This document shows positions 1 through 8,732 of a stretch of DNA of 64,000 nt, one piece after another; within the stretch, counting starts at the first letter, position 1, and the number at the start of each line of letters is the position of its first letter. A model generated the notes under the pieces. It worked only from the letters and a program-made list of their open reading frames with translations, did no database searches and was not told where the DNA came from. The DNA lies in assembly GCF_003667705.1 (NCBI RefSeq), contig NZ_CP033019.1:1860001-1924000 (forward strand). The letters run 5' to 3'. Source of the DNA: Janthinobacterium agaricidamnosum (lineage in GTDB: Bacteria; Pseudomonadota; Gammaproteobacteria; Burkholderiales; Burkholderiaceae_D). A program made the position numbers and the translations under genes.

Positions 1-1
1 C

Positions 2-598
2 CTGGACAATGAAAAAATGTCCAAGTCGCTCGGCAATTTCTTCACCATCCGCGAAGTGCTGCAAAAGTTCGATGCCGAAGTGATCCGCTTCTTCATCCTG
101 CGCGCGCATTACCGCAGCCCCCTGAATTACTCGGACGTGCACCTCGATGATGCGCGCCTGTCGCTGACGCGCCTGTACACGGCGCTGGCCGACATGGCGG
201 TGGAAGAGGGCGCCATCGACTGGAGCGAAGCGCATGCCGTGCGCGTGCGCGAAGCGATGGACGACGATTTCAATACGCCGCTGGCCGTGGCGGCCCTGTT
301 CGATCTGGCAACGGAAGTCAACAAGAGCAAATCGCCCGCCCTGGCGCGTCAATTGAAGGGCCTGGCGGGCGTATTCGGCTTGCTTGAGCGCACGCCGCAG
401 CAATTCCTGCAGGCGACCGTCGGCGCCGCCGGCGGCCAGGACGAGGCGGCCGGCATCGAAGCGGCCATCGCGGCGCGCAGTGCGGCGAAAAAGGCGCGCG
501 ACTTTGCCCAGTCCGACAAAATCCGCGCGGAATTGTTGGCCGCAGGCATCATTCTTGAAGACAAGCCTGACGGCTCGACCAACTGGCGCCGCGCATGA
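2..598 (+). CDS. cysS: Cysteinyl-tRNA synthetase, C-terminal part (5' end outside window)
   Basis: This is the C-terminal ~198 residues of a class I aminoacyl-tRNA synthetase that charges tRNA-Cys in the cytoplasm. The frame is already open at base 2. The class I signature KMSKS lies right at the window start ([13 protein letters not shown]), followed by the helical anticodon-binding region typical of CysRS ([15 protein letters not shown], then [19 protein letters not shown] and [16 protein letters not shown] near the C-terminus). The catalytic half, including the HIGH motif and zinc site, lies upstream of the window. The stop overlaps the next start (ATGA), suggesting co-translation with the glycosylase gene. 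Confidence 0.96.
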   Translation: MDNEKMSKSLGNFFTIREVLQKFDAEVIRFFILRAHYRSPLNYSDVHLDDARLSLTRLYTALADMAVEEGAIDWSEAHAVRVREAMDDDFNTPLAVAALFDLATEVNKSKSPALARQLKGLAGVFGLLERTPQQFLQATVGAAGGQDEAAGIEAAIAARSAAKKARDFAQSDKIRAELLAAGIILEDKPDGSTNWRRA

Positions 599-1311
599 TG
601 GCGACGTCCAGGGAAAACGGGGAAGCGCCAGTAATCGCTGCGCAGGTGATCCAGGTGCCGCATTACTGGGAAGAGGCGAAGATCGAGCTGATGAAGCGCG
701 ACCGCATCATGAAAAAACTCATCCCGCAGTTTGGCGACCTGCACCTGGTCGGCCACAGCGACCCGTTTACCACCCTGGCCCGTTCGCTGGTGGGGCAGCA
801 GATCACGCCCAAGGCGGCTGATGCCGCCTGGAAAAAGCTGCTGCTGGCTTGCCCGAAATGCACGCCTTCGCAAGTATTGAAGGCTGGCGCCGAGCAATTG
901 TCCGCCTGCGGTTTGTCCAAACGCAAGACCGAATACATCCTCGACCTGGCCGACCATTTCAAGGCCAAGCGCGTGCACGCGAGCCAGTGGGACCAGATGG
1001 ATGACGAAGCCGTCATCGCCGAACTGGTGCAGATCCGCGGCATCGGCCGCTGGACAGCCGAGATGTTTCTGATATTTAATCTGCTCCGGCCGAATGTCTT
1101 GCCGCTTGACGACCCTGGTTTGATCCAGGGCATCAGCGTCAATTATTTCTCCGGCGAACCCGTTTCCCGCAGCGATGCGCGCGAAGTTTCCGCCAATTGG
1201 GAACCGTGGCGCACCGTGGCGACGTGGTATTTGTGGCGCAGTCTCGACCCTGCAGCCGCCCCTGCCGCATCCGATACAGCCCCCGGCGCACCAGCCGGTA
1301 CGGTAAAATAA
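595..1311 (+). CDS. DNA-3-methyladenine glycosylase, HhH-GPD (AlkA-like)
   Basis: Base-excision repair glycosylase of the helix-hairpin-helix GPD superfamily, which would remove alkylated purines. The sequence shows [13 protein letters not shown] near residue 60, a typical entry to this fold, then the hairpin [15 protein letters not shown] near residues 147-160. An aspartate in LPLDDPGL sits where the catalytic Asp of AlkA-type enzymes falls. At ~238 residues it matches the short bacterial AlkA-like type without the Ada domain. The start overlaps the cysS stop; ATG at 595 or 598 are both possible. The C-terminal tail ([17 protein letters not shown]) is low-complexity and probably disordered. 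Confidence 0.88.
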   Translation: MMATSRENGEAPVIAAQVIQVPHYWEEAKIELMKRDRIMKKLIPQFGDLHLVGHSDPFTTLARSLVGQQITPKAADAAWKKLLLACPKCTPSQVLKAGAEQLSACGLSKRKTEYILDLADHFKAKRVHASQWDQMDDEAVIAELVQIRGIGRWTAEMFLIFNLLRPNVLPLDDPGLIQGISVNYFSGEPVSRSDAREVSANWEPWRTVATWYLWRSLDPAAAPAASDTAPGAPAGTVK

Positions 1312-1365
1312 ACATAGATGACGCCGCGCGCCCTGGCGCCGTGGCCGGTAAAACCTGGAGGTACA

Positions 1366-2340
1366 ATGACTAAAACGACTTTCCTCAATTTTGAACAGCC
1401 GATCGCGGAACTCGATTCCAAGATCGAAGAGTTGCGCTTCGTGCAAGACGATTCGGCCGTCGATATCTCGGAAGAGATCGACCGCCTGGCCAAGAAGAGC
1501 CAGCAGCTGACCAAGGATATCTACGCCAAGCTGACCCCTTGGCAAGTGGCGCAGATCGCGCGCCACCCGCAACGCCCCTACACCATGGATTACGTGAATG
1601 AAATCTTTACCGATTTCCACGAATTGCATGGCGACCGCAGCTACGCGGACGATCTGTCCGTCGTCGGCGGCCTGGCCCGCTTCAACGGCCAGCCGTGCAT
1701 GGTCATCGGCCACCAGAAGGGCCGCGACACGAAAGAGCGCGCCATGCGCAATTTCGGCATGCCGAAACCGGAAGGCTACCGCAAGGCCATGCGCCTGATG
1801 AAAGTGGCGGAAAAGTTCAACCTGCCCATCTTCACCTTTGTCGACACGCCAGGCGCCTTCCCCGGCATCGACGCGGAAGAGCGCGGCCAGTCGGAAGCGA
1901 TCGGCCACAACCTGTACGTGATGGCCGAACTGAAAGTGCCGCTGATCGCCACCATCATCGGTGAAGGCGGTTCCGGCGGCGCACTGGCCATCGCCGTGGG
2001 CGACGCCGTGCTGATGCTGCAATACTCGACCTACGCAGTGATCTCGCCGGAAGGCTGCGCCTCGATCCTGTGGAAGAGCGCCGAGCGCGCCTCCGATGCG
2101 GCCGAAGCGCTGGGCCTGACCGCCCACCGCCTGAAAGCCATGGGCCTGATCGACAAGATCATCAACGAACCGCTGGGCGGCGCCCACCGCGATCCGAAAC
2201 AGATGGCCACCTTGCTCAAACGCGCACTGGCCGACACCCTGCGCCAGTTCCAGGGCATGAAAACCAAGGACCTGCTGGCCGCGCGCCACGAAAAACTGCT
2301 GAGCTACGGCAAGTTCAAGGAAACCACGCCGAGCGAGTAA
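1366..2340 (+). CDS. accA: Acetyl-CoA carboxylase carboxyltransferase subunit alpha
   Basis: Alpha subunit of the carboxyltransferase component of acetyl-CoA carboxylase, which makes malonyl-CoA for fatty-acid synthesis with AccD. At 324 residues it is close to the usual ~320. Recognisable blocks are [19 protein letters not shown] at the N-terminus, [20 protein letters not shown], the oxyanion-hole region [12 protein letters not shown], and [16 protein letters not shown] chose the ATG at 1366 because GGAGG lies 5-9 bases upstream and the protein begins like AccA. An in-frame extension to 1318 is not conserved in style. It is co-directional with tilS but separated by about 175 bases of repeats and a hairpin. 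Confidence 0.97.
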   Translation: MTKTTFLNFEQPIAELDSKIEELRFVQDDSAVDISEEIDRLAKKSQQLTKDIYAKLTPWQVAQIARHPQRPYTMDYVNEIFTDFHELHGDRSYADDLSVVGGLARFNGQPCMVIGHQKGRDTKERAMRNFGMPKPEGYRKAMRLMKVAEKFNLPIFTFVDTPGAFPGIDAEERGQSEAIGHNLYVMAELKVPLIATIIGEGGSGGALAIAVGDAVLMLQYSTYAVISPEGCASILWKSAERASDAAEALGLTAHRLKAMGLIDKIINEPLGGAHRDPKQMATLLKRALADTLRQFQGMKTKDLLAARHEKLLSYGKFKETTPSE

Positions 2341-2350
2341 GCCAGCGCAA

Positions 2351-2432
2351 GTCGGCGTAGGTCGACGTGGGTCGACGTAGGTCGGCGTAGGTCGGCTTAG
2401 CGCAGCGTAAGCCGACAAGACGTAAGCCGACA
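2351..2432 (+). repeat. Five 10-bp tandem repeats running into a REP-like palindrome
   Basis: Five tandem copies of a 10-mer (gtcggcgtag, gtcgacgtgg, gtcgacgtag, gtcggcgtag, gtcggcttag) occupy 2351-2400. The last copy is the left arm of a palindrome, GTCGGCTTA-N8-TAAGCCGAC (2391-2416), followed by one more half-copy. This is the same stem-loop family as the GTCGGATTA...TAATCCGAC elements at about 16.0, 49.0 and 56.6 kb, but with a compensated base pair in both arms. It lies just after the accA stop. Confidence 0.8.
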
Positions 2433-2450
2433 AAATATCAAGAGTTACTA

Positions 2451-2494
2451 GGGACAGTCCGCTAAACGACACCATCCGTTTAGCCGCCTGTCCC
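2451..2494 (+). terminator. Long hairpin between accA and tilS (possible terminator or repeat)
   Basis: An inverted repeat with arms GGGACAG...CCGCTAAACG and CGTTTAGC...CTGTCCC forms a stem of about 17 pairs with one or two mismatches and an 8-base loop. It is followed by TCTTTG rather than a clean T tract, so termination is uncertain. It may instead be a dispersed GGGACAG-type repeat. Confidence 0.5.
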
Positions 2495-2516
2495 TCTTTG
2501 CATTCCCGGAGTCCGA

Positions 2517-3935
2517 ATGAAAAAGCAACAAACCGCCACCGTGCCCGACATCTTCGCCCGCGCGCTGGACGCCTGCGCACCTGCACCCGGCAGCACCGTC
2601 GGCATCGCCCTGAGCGGCGGCCTCGATTCCGCGGCCCTGCTGCACCTGGCGCATGCCTGGGCGCAAGAGCACGGCGTGGCCTTGCACGCGTTTCACGTGC
2701 ACCATGGCCTGAGTCCGAACGCCGACGCCTGGCTGGCCCACTGCGCGCAGTTGTGCGCCGGCATGGGTATCGCCTTCGAGGCACGCAAGGTCACCCTGGA
2801 AAAGAATGCGAAGACGGGCACGGAAGAGGCGGCCCGCAAGCGCCGTTACGCGGCCCTGGGTGAATTGTGCGCCGCGCACGGCGTGCGCCTGCTGCTGACG
2901 GCCCACCACCAGGACGACCAGGCGGAAACGGTGCTGCTGCAATTGCTGCGCGGCTCCGGCACGGCAGGGCTGTCCGGCATGGATGGCGCCAACAGCGCGC
3001 CCGAGCTGCTGGGCAATCCGGACCTGGTGATGGCGCGCCCGCTGCTTTCCGTGTCGCGCAAACAACTCGAAGCGTACGTGGCGAAGCATGCGATCGCGCA
3101 CATCCATGACGAATCGAACGACGATCCCCGCTTTGCCCGCAATGCCTTGCGGCACCAGGTGATGCCCGTGCTGGCGCAGGCCTTTCCCGGTTTTCAGGAA
3201 CGCTTCGCCCGCAGCGCCCAGCACGCGCAATCGGCGCAGCGCCTGCTGACGGAACTGGCGACGCAGGATCTGGCAATGTGCCTCGATGGCGACTGCATCG
3301 AACTGGCGAAATTGCGCGCGCTGAGCGCGGACCGCTGCTACAACCTGCTGCGCCACTGGTTCGGCACGCGCGGCTTGCGCATGCCGTCGACGGCATGGCT
3401 GGCGGAAATGCTGGCGCAATTGCTGGAAGCGCGGCCCGATGCGCAATTGCTGGTCACGCATCCCGAATGCCACGTGCGGCGCCACCGCGACCGGCTGTAC
3501 CTGACGCCCAAGCTGAATGACCTTGCCGGCATGCGCGAGCGTGACGACGCGGGTATTCCCGGCCTGGAAAAGGCCGGCCAGCAATTTAGCTGGCAGGGCG
3601 AAGCGAGCCTGGCGTTCCCCGCGTATGGCGGCGTGCTGCATTTCGATGCGGTGGAAGACGGCGGCCAGGGTATCGATATTGCCTGGTTGCAAGCCCAAAC
3701 CTTGACGATCGACTTCCGCCAGGGCGGCGAGCGCTTGAAGCTGGCCTTGAACCGTCCCACCAAGAGCTTGAAATACCATTACCAGGCGTTCGACGTGCCC
3801 GCCTGGGAGCGCGAACGCCTGCCGCTTGTCTGTGCGGCGCAACAATTGCTGTATGCGGCGGGTATCGGCCTCGACTGCCATTGTCTGAGTCTGCTGGACC
3901 GTCCTCGCGTGACCTTGCGCTGGCTCTCCTGCTGA
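2517..3935 (+). CDS. tilS: tRNA(Ile)-lysidine synthetase
   Basis: Converts the wobble C34 of the minor AUA-reading tRNA-Ile to lysidine using ATP and lysine, which is essential for decoding AUA. The N-terminal PP-loop is plain (ALSGGLDSAALLHLA, residues ~31-45). It is followed by HHGLSPNADAW, the LLTAHHQDDQAETVLLQLLRGSG block and the HDESNDDPRFARNALRH block. The C-terminal region carries the family's acceptor-stem binding domain (IDFRQGGERLKL...YQAFDVPAWERERLPLV). Length, 472 residues, is somewhat longer than the E. coli enzyme. The ATG at 2517 is preceded by a weak GGAG (cccggagtccga). Confidence 0.94.
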   Translation: MKKQQTATVPDIFARALDACAPAPGSTVGIALSGGLDSAALLHLAHAWAQEHGVALHAFHVHHGLSPNADAWLAHCAQLCAGMGIAFEARKVTLEKNAKTGTEEAARKRRYAALGELCAAHGVRLLLTAHHQDDQAETVLLQLLRGSGTAGLSGMDGANSAPELLGNPDLVMARPLLSVSRKQLEAYVAKHAIAHIHDESNDDPRFARNALRHQVMPVLAQAFPGFQERFARSAQHAQSAQRLLTELATQDLAMCLDGDCIELAKLRALSADRCYNLLRHWFGTRGLRMPSTAWLAEMLAQLLEARPDAQLLVTHPECHVRRHRDRLYLTPKLNDLAGMRERDDAGIPGLEKAGQQFSWQGEASLAFPAYGGVLHFDAVEDGGQGIDIAWLQAQTLTIDFRQGGERLKLALNRPTKSLKYHYQAFDVPAWERERLPLVCAAQQLLYAAGIGLDCHCLSLLDRPRVTLRWLSC

Positions 3936-4131
3936 GCGCAGGGGCAGCCTCCACGGCCACTCTCGCGGTGATCGCCAAGTGGCTGCTCCAGCCAGCTGGA
4001 CTGTATGGATTGGTTATTTCCATATGTACAATTGGTATGAGCTAATGCGCTTTTTAGCTTGTTATTTTGCATTGCGGCATGTAGAGTAAAGCCCTCCTTT
4101 TTTATTCTTCTTGAGCGGAAACTTCACTCTT

Positions 4132-5379
4132 ATGGCTTTAATCGTCCACAAATATGGCGGTACGTCGATGGGCTCGACTGACCGTATCAAGAATGTCGCC
4201 AAGCGCGTTGCCAAGTGGCACGACGCCGGGCATCAAATCGTGGTGGTGCCATCCGCCATGTCGGGCGAAACCAACCGCCTGATTGGACTGGCCAAGGAAA
4301 TCATGGATCAACCCGATCCCCGTGAACTTGACATGATCGCCTCGACAGGCGAACAGGTGTCCGTCGGCCTATTGTCGATGGCACTGCTGGCGATCGGCAA
4401 ACAAGCCGTATCCTATGCTGGCTGGCAAGTCGCGATCAAGACCGATTCCGCCTTTACCAAGGCACGCATCCAGTCGATCGATGACGAAAAAGTCAAACGC
4501 GACCTCGATGCGGGCAAGATCGTCATCATTACCGGTTTCCAGGGCGTCGACGAACACGACAACATCGCGACCTTGGGCCGCGGCGGTTCCGACACCTCGG
4601 CCGTGGCGATCGCCGCCGCCATGAAGGCGTCCGAATGCCTGATCTTCACGGACGTCGACGGCGTCTACACGACCGACCCGCGCGTGGTTTCCGAGGCGCG
4701 CCGCCTGAAGACCATCACCTTTGAAGAAATGCTGGAACTGGCTTCGCTGGGTTCCAAAGTGCTGCAAACGCGTTCGGTGGAATTTGCCGGCAACTACCGC
4801 GTTCCCACGCGCGTGCTGTCGTCGCTGACCGACCCGATGTTGCCGCTGGAAATAGAAGCCAATTCAGGCACCCTGATTTCGTTTGAGGAAGATACAAACA
4901 TGGAACAAGCAGTCATCTCCGGCATCGCCTTCAACCGCGATGAAGCCAAAATCACCGTGCTCGGCGTGCCCGACCGTCCAGGCGTGGCCTACCACATCCT
5001 GGGACCGGTGGCGGACGCGAATATCGAAGTCGACATGATCATACAGAATCAGTCGGTCGACGGTAAAACGGACTTCACCTTCACCGTCTCGCGCGGCGAA
5101 TACACGCGCGCGCTGGCCGTGCTGGAGGCGAACCGCGAAGCACTGGGCGCGGCCAGCATCACGGGCGACGCGAAAGTGTCGAAACTGTCCGTCGTCGGCG
5201 TGGGCATGCGCAGCCACGTGGGCGTCGCATCGCAAATGTTCCGTACCTTGTCGGAAGAGGGAATCAACATCATGATGATCTCCACTTCCGAGATCAAGAT
5301 CTCCGTGCTGATCGATGAAAAGTACATGGAACTGGCCGTGCGCGCGCTGCATAAAGCGTTCGAGCTGGAAAAAGCTTAA
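4132..5379 (+). CDS. lysC: Aspartate kinase
   Basis: Phosphorylates aspartate, the first step to lysine, threonine, methionine and diaminopimelate. The N-terminus ALIVHKYGGTSMGSTDRI is the amino-acid-kinase signature, with VVVPSAMSGETNRLI next and the catalytic GRGGSDTSAVAIAAA, then FTDVDGVYTTDPR. Two ACT domains follow from about residue 265 (AKITVLGVPDRPGVAYHILG and KLSVVGVGMRSHVGVASQMF), implying feedback control by lysine/threonine. At 415 residues it is the usual monofunctional size. An in-frame Met just before the ACT region (MEQAVISGIAF) resembles the internal start used for a beta subunit in some species. ATG at 4132 is preferred over the upstream TTG at 4111. Confidence 0.96.
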   Translation: MALIVHKYGGTSMGSTDRIKNVAKRVAKWHDAGHQIVVVPSAMSGETNRLIGLAKEIMDQPDPRELDMIASTGEQVSVGLLSMALLAIGKQAVSYAGWQVAIKTDSAFTKARIQSIDDEKVKRDLDAGKIVIITGFQGVDEHDNIATLGRGGSDTSAVAIAAAMKASECLIFTDVDGVYTTDPRVVSEARRLKTITFEEMLELASLGSKVLQTRSVEFAGNYRVPTRVLSSLTDPMLPLEIEANSGTLISFEEDTNMEQAVISGIAFNRDEAKITVLGVPDRPGVAYHILGPVADANIEVDMIIQNQSVDGKTDFTFTVSRGEYTRALAVLEANREALGAASITGDAKVSKLSVVGVGMRSHVGVASQMFRTLSEEGINIMMISTSEIKISVLIDEKYMELAVRALHKAFELEKA

Positions 5380-5391
5380 ATATCCAAAAAT

Positions 5392-5425
5392 ATTGCCCCA
5401 CGCCCTTGACCAAAGGGGGGGCAAT
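5392..5425 (+). terminator. Hairpin after lysC, weak terminator candidate
   Basis: Perfect 8-base arms ATTGCCCC (5392-5399) and GGGGCAAT (5418-5425) follow the lysC stop by 12 bases. There is no T tract after the stem, so it may be a 3'-end stabiliser or a weak terminator. Confidence 0.4.
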
Positions 5426-5489
5426 CGATATTATGACGTTCGTCGCTGCAGCGCAGTTAGCTACAGAGACATAGTTGAGTAATCAGCTA

Positions 5490-5582
5490 GGAGACGTGGC
5501 CGAGTGGCCGAAGGCACATCCCTGCTAAGGATGCATACGGCTTATACCTGTATCGTGGGTTCGAATCCCACCGTCTCCGCCA
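5490..5582 (+). tRNA. tRNA-Ser(GCU)
   Basis: Acceptor arms GGAGACG (5490-5496) and CGTCTCC (5572-5578) pair, followed by G and encoded CCA. The anticodon stem CATCC/GGATG encloses loop CTGCTAA with anticodon GCT at 5524-5526. A long variable arm (acggcttatacctgt) marks a class II tRNA, and the T-arm GTGGGTTCGAATCCCAC is intact. It reads AGC/AGU serine codons. It ends 13 bases before a strong terminator. Confidence 0.97.
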
Positions 5583-5651
5583 GAATCAAATAAAAAAGCC
5601 TCCCCTGCGGGAGGCTTTTTTATTTGTCTGGACGGAACGGTGGGATTCGAA
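5560..5651 (+). repeat. Inverted duplication of the tRNA-Ser 3' end plus terminator
   Basis: The 3' end of tRNA-Ser and the following terminator (from TTCGAATCCCACCGT at 5560) recur in inverse orientation ending at 5651 (ACGGTGGGATTCGAA on the plus strand). The copies are separated only by the terminator loop near 5607. The arms differ by a few small gaps. The right arm stops inside the T-loop, so it is not a functional tRNA. Confidence 0.75.
5596..5621 (+). terminator. Bidirectional rho-independent terminator
   Basis: Stem AAGCCTCCC / GGGAGGCTT with loop CTGC, preceded by an A-run and followed by a T-run. It ends the tRNA-Ser transcript and would also work on the minus strand. Confidence 0.9.
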
Positions 5652-5960
5652 GACGGAGCGCCCTGAAGGGCGCGCAGGCTCTCCGAATCGCCCATCTGCC
5701 GCGCCACGCGCGGCCCCGTTGGCCGCGCAGCGGCCAACGCCGTCCCCTCATCTCAGGCACTAGCGGCCAGCGCATGCGCCGGCCTCTGCGGGCGCCTGCG
5801 CCAGCCTTTGCTCAGCAAGAGATTCTTTTTCACCGCATTCAGCCCAATCCCCTTAAAAAGTTGCATAATCCACAAATGCCGCGCAGAAATTTCATACTGG
5901 CCAGCGCGGCCTATGCCGGTGGCATTGAGGCATGGTCCGGATAAACGAGGGGGTACGCAC
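5652..5960. other. Non-coding stretch between tRNA-Ser and chemoreceptor gene
   Basis: No convincing gene. The left side is GC-rich with short palindromes (gcgccctgaagggcgc at about 5662, and a ggccgcgc-rich block). The right side is more AT-rich and probably holds the promoter of the chemoreceptor gene. A purine-rich stretch at about 5945-5953 is that gene's ribosome binding site. Confidence 0.6.
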
Positions 5961-7565
5961 ATGCAGCTGCTTCGCCAAGTCAAACTGTCGCGCCGGCTGG
6001 CCTTGTTGGTCGCCATCTTTTCGCTGGGCCTGATCGTGTATGGCGGCTGGTCGCTGCGCGTGCTGCACGAACTGAAGGTCAACGGTCCCGTATATCACCG
6101 CATCGTACAGGGCAAGGACCTGGTGGCCGACGTGCTGCCGCCGCCGGAATACATCCTCGAATCGTATCTGGTCGCCTTCCAGCTGATGGCGTCCGAAGAC
6201 AGAAGCGCGCAAGACAAGCTGGTCGAACGCCTGAAAACCTTGAAGGCCGAGTACGACACGCGCCATCAGTTCTGGCGTACCCAGGATCTCGATCACGATA
6301 TCGCCGAAGCCCTGCTGACGCAGGCGCATGCCCCTGCCGTGGCATTCTATGAGACGGCATTCACGCGCTTCATCCCGGCGCTGCAGGGGCAGGACAAGGC
6401 GGGCGTCGCCACTGCCATGGCGGCCATGGCCGCCAGCTACGACAACCATCTGGCGGCCATCAACCGCGTGGTCGACATGACCAGCAAGCGCTCGGCCGCG
6501 TTCGAGACCGAATCGGCCGACAAGGCACGCTCGGCAACCGTGCTGCTGGCGGGCTTGCTGCTGGCATCGCTGGGCGTCAGCATCGCCGGCGCCGTGCTGA
6601 TCAGCCGCAGCATTACCGGCCCCTTGCAGGAGGCGTTGCTGGCCGCGCAGAGGGTGGCGGCCGGCGACTTGAGCAATCGTGTCGACAAGCGTTTTTCCGA
6701 CGAGCCTGGTCAATTGCTGCAGGCCCTCGAAGCGATGAATGGCAGCCTGTCGCACACCGTGGGCCAGGTGCGCAGCAGCACGCAAAGCATCACTATTGCT
6801 TCGCGCGAAATCGCGGCCGGCAATTTCGATCTGTCATCGCGCACGGAGGCGCAAGCCAGTTCGCTGGAAGAAACGGCGTCCGCGATGAAGGAGCTGACCA
6901 GCACGGTAAAGCAGAATGCCGACAATGCGCGGCAGGCGAACCAGCTGGTGGTGTCGGCGTCGGAATTTGCCGTGCAGGGCGGACAGGTGGTCGGGCGCGT
7001 GGTCGATACCATGGGCGCCATCAATGCCAGCTCGCGCAAGATCGTCGATATCGTCGACGTGATCGACAGCATCGCTTTCCAGACGAATATCCTGGCCTTG
7101 AACGCAGCGGTAGAGGCTGCCAGGGCGGGCGAGCAGGGACGCGGCTTCGCCGTCGTCGCCAGCGAAGTGCGCAGCCTGGCGCAACGTTCGGCCAGTGCCG
7201 CGCGCGAAATCAAGGCCATGATCGGCGATTCGGTCGAGCGCGTCGACGCGGGCAGCAAGCTGGTGGACGAGGCGGGCGCCACGATGGACAAGATCGTGGC
7301 ATCCGTGAAGCAGGTGGTCGACTTGATGAGCGAAATCGCCGCCGCCAGCCAGGAGCAGAGCCTGGGCATCGAACAGGTCAACCAGGCCATCACGCAGATG
7401 GATGAGGTCACGCAACAGAATGCCGCCCTGGTCGAGGAAGCGGCGGCCGCCGCCGGCAGCCTGGAAGAGCAGGCGGCCAGCCTGGTGCGGGAAGTGGGCG
7501 TGTTCAAGCTCGATGCGGGCGCCGCTGCCAGCGCGCTGGCGGCGCCCGCGCATCCGGGCCGCTGA
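5961..7565 (+). CDS. Methyl-accepting chemotaxis protein
   Basis: Membrane chemoreceptor signalling through CheA/CheW. It has an N-terminal membrane segment (residues ~13-31, [18 protein letters not shown]), a periplasmic sensor of ~160 residues and a second membrane helix ([20 protein letters not shown]). A HAMP linker beginning SRSITGPL and a long cytoplasmic helical hairpin follow. The hairpin tip is highly conserved ([20 protein letters not shown], then [17 protein letters not shown]). There is no C-terminal CheR-tethering pentapeptide; it ends in an Ala/Pro tail. The ATG at 5961 follows a purine-rich site; the 51-residue upstream extension of the frame lacks signal-like character. The ligand cannot be inferred. 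It stands alone, not in a che operon. Confidence 0.95.
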   Translation: MQLLRQVKLSRRLALLVAIFSLGLIVYGGWSLRVLHELKVNGPVYHRIVQGKDLVADVLPPPEYILESYLVAFQLMASEDRSAQDKLVERLKTLKAEYDTRHQFWRTQDLDHDIAEALLTQAHAPAVAFYETAFTRFIPALQGQDKAGVATAMAAMAASYDNHLAAINRVVDMTSKRSAAFETESADKARSATVLLAGLLLASLGVSIAGAVLISRSITGPLQEALLAAQRVAAGDLSNRVDKRFSDEPGQLLQALEAMNGSLSHTVGQVRSSTQSITIASREIAAGNFDLSSRTEAQASSLEETASAMKELTSTVKQNADNARQANQLVVSASEFAVQGGQVVGRVVDTMGAINASSRKIVDIVDVIDSIAFQTNILALNAAVEAARAGEQGRGFAVVASEVRSLAQRSASAAREIKAMIGDSVERVDAGSKLVDEAGATMDKIVASVKQVVDLMSEIAAASQEQSLGIEQVNQAITQMDEVTQQNAALVEEAAAAAGSLEEQAASLVREVGVFKLDAGAAASALAAPAHPGR

Positions 7566-7622
7566 CAGGCTGGCTGGCGGTCAGGACGCCGCTCGGCTTG
7601 GCGTTTCCTGGGCGTGGCTGCG

Positions 7623-8732
7623 CTATGGCGCGTGGGCCGCTGCCGTGGCTTGCTTGTCGCACGTTGCCAAGGTACCTGTGCATGCGGAAAACGTTTCCAG
7701 ATAGGTGATGGTTTTCTCGTATTCGTCGATCAGGTAGCGCAGCTGATATGCCATCTCGACAGATTCGCCTGTGCCTTTGTCCCGCAGCCTGTACATATCT
7801 TTCAAGAAGCGTTTTCTTCGCGCCAGTTCCGCAGCCAGGCGCGCCTTGCGCTCGGCGGCCGGTGGCAGCGGATACGGCTTGCCATTGATGGATTTGACGC
7901 CCTCAGACGTCAGATCCAGGTCCTTGCCGGGGGCGCGAAATTCCACGCCCATTGTTCCATCCGCCTGCACCAGTATCAGCAGTTCGTCGGCGTCGCTGTT
8001 GGCTGGCAAGGTCATGGCCAGCACTTCAGGCTTGCCCTTGGGCAGCCAGCGATATTCGAGCTTGACCTGCAACGGCGCCGCGGCCTGCGCCGGCAGGTAG
8101 AAGCAGCAGCTGGCGGCGCTGCTCATGTAAGGACTCAGTGGATCGGTATCGACAGCGTTGTCGGGATCGCCGACGGAACTGATGCCCACCTGTATCATGC
8201 GCGGACTGTAGTTCAAGGTACTGACCGTTACCTTGCGCTCACCGGCGCCGGGCGTGTACGCGTGCAAGCCCCGCTCACCGCGCTCGTTGCCGCCCGCAAG
8301 CAGGGGCCGGTGGAACAGGGGGGTAATGCCGAAGCTCGCGATACTGCTGATATAGCCGGTATCGGACGGGCCGACGCGCGAGTCGCTGTTGCCCGGCGTG
8401 TGGTAGAGGTAGCCGATCTCGTCCAGCGATAGCGCGCTGACCATGCGGTCTTGCTGAAACAGTGGCGGTGACGCGTAGCTGTCGCCGTTGCCCATGACTT
8501 TGGCGTAGATGGGGCCCGTCCATGGACCATGGCCGCCAAAGCGCGCGAGTACCACGTACTCGCCCAGCAGCGATTTTACTTTCAGGACATCCTTGGTCTC
8601 GCCAGTGACGGGGTCGATGATGGAATAAATGCCCGGAAAGGGATTGGTGGCGACACGCCACAGCGTGGGCATGGCAAAGCAGAGTCCGGCAACGATGGCG
8701 ATGCCGGTGGCGATGGCAGTGCTGGTTTTCAT
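7623..8732 (-). CDS. Membrane-anchored hypothetical protein, tentatively DUF3304-like
   Basis: 369 residues with one N-terminal hydrophobic segment (TAIATGIAIVAGLCFAMPTLW), so probably periplasmic and inner-membrane tethered. The middle part, VTVSTLNYSPRMIQVGISS followed by a CC pair and a LEYRWLP strand, recalls DUF3304 proteins found beside type VI secretion effector/immunity genes; I hold this assignment loosely. The C-terminus is a charged helical segment (AERKARLAAELARRKRFLKDMYR). Its ATG overlaps the stop of the frameshifted PoNi-like gene (ATGA), making it the last gene of a three-gene immunity-type operon. It could alternatively be an accessory or lipase-type immunity factor. Confidence 0.55.
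   Translation of the reverse strand: MKTSTAIATGIAIVAGLCFAMPTLWRVATNPFPGIYSIIDPVTGETKDVLKVKSLLGEYVVLARFGGHGPWTGPIYAKVMGNGDSYASPPLFQQDRMVSALSLDEIGYLYHTPGNSDSRVGPSDTGYISSIASFGITPLFHRPLLAGGNERGERGLHAYTPGAGERKVTVSTLNYSPRMIQVGISSVGDPDNAVDTDPLSPYMSSAASCCFYLPAQAAAPLQVKLEYRWLPKGKPEVLAMTLPANSDADELLILVQADGTMGVEFRAPGKDLDLTSEGVKSINGKPYPLPPAAERKARLAAELARRKRFLKDMYRLRDKGTGESVEMAYQLRYLIDEYEKTITYLETFSACTGTLATCDKQATAAAHAP

Noticed and set aside
349..2784. 811-residue open frame on the minus strand
   Set aside because: It is antisense to cysS, the glycosylase and accA. Its translation has the Arg/Ala/Gly/His-rich bias of an antisense frame in GC-rich DNA, and the plus-strand genes are firmly identified.
5525..5737. 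Minus-strand frame containing GGIRTHDTGISRMHP
   Set aside because: This is the well-known false translation of antisense tRNA sequence; it overlaps tRNA-Ser and its inverted copy.
5808..5960. N-terminal extension of the chemoreceptor
   Set aside because: The added 51 residues lack a membrane or sensor pattern, and a good ribosome binding site precedes ATG 5961.
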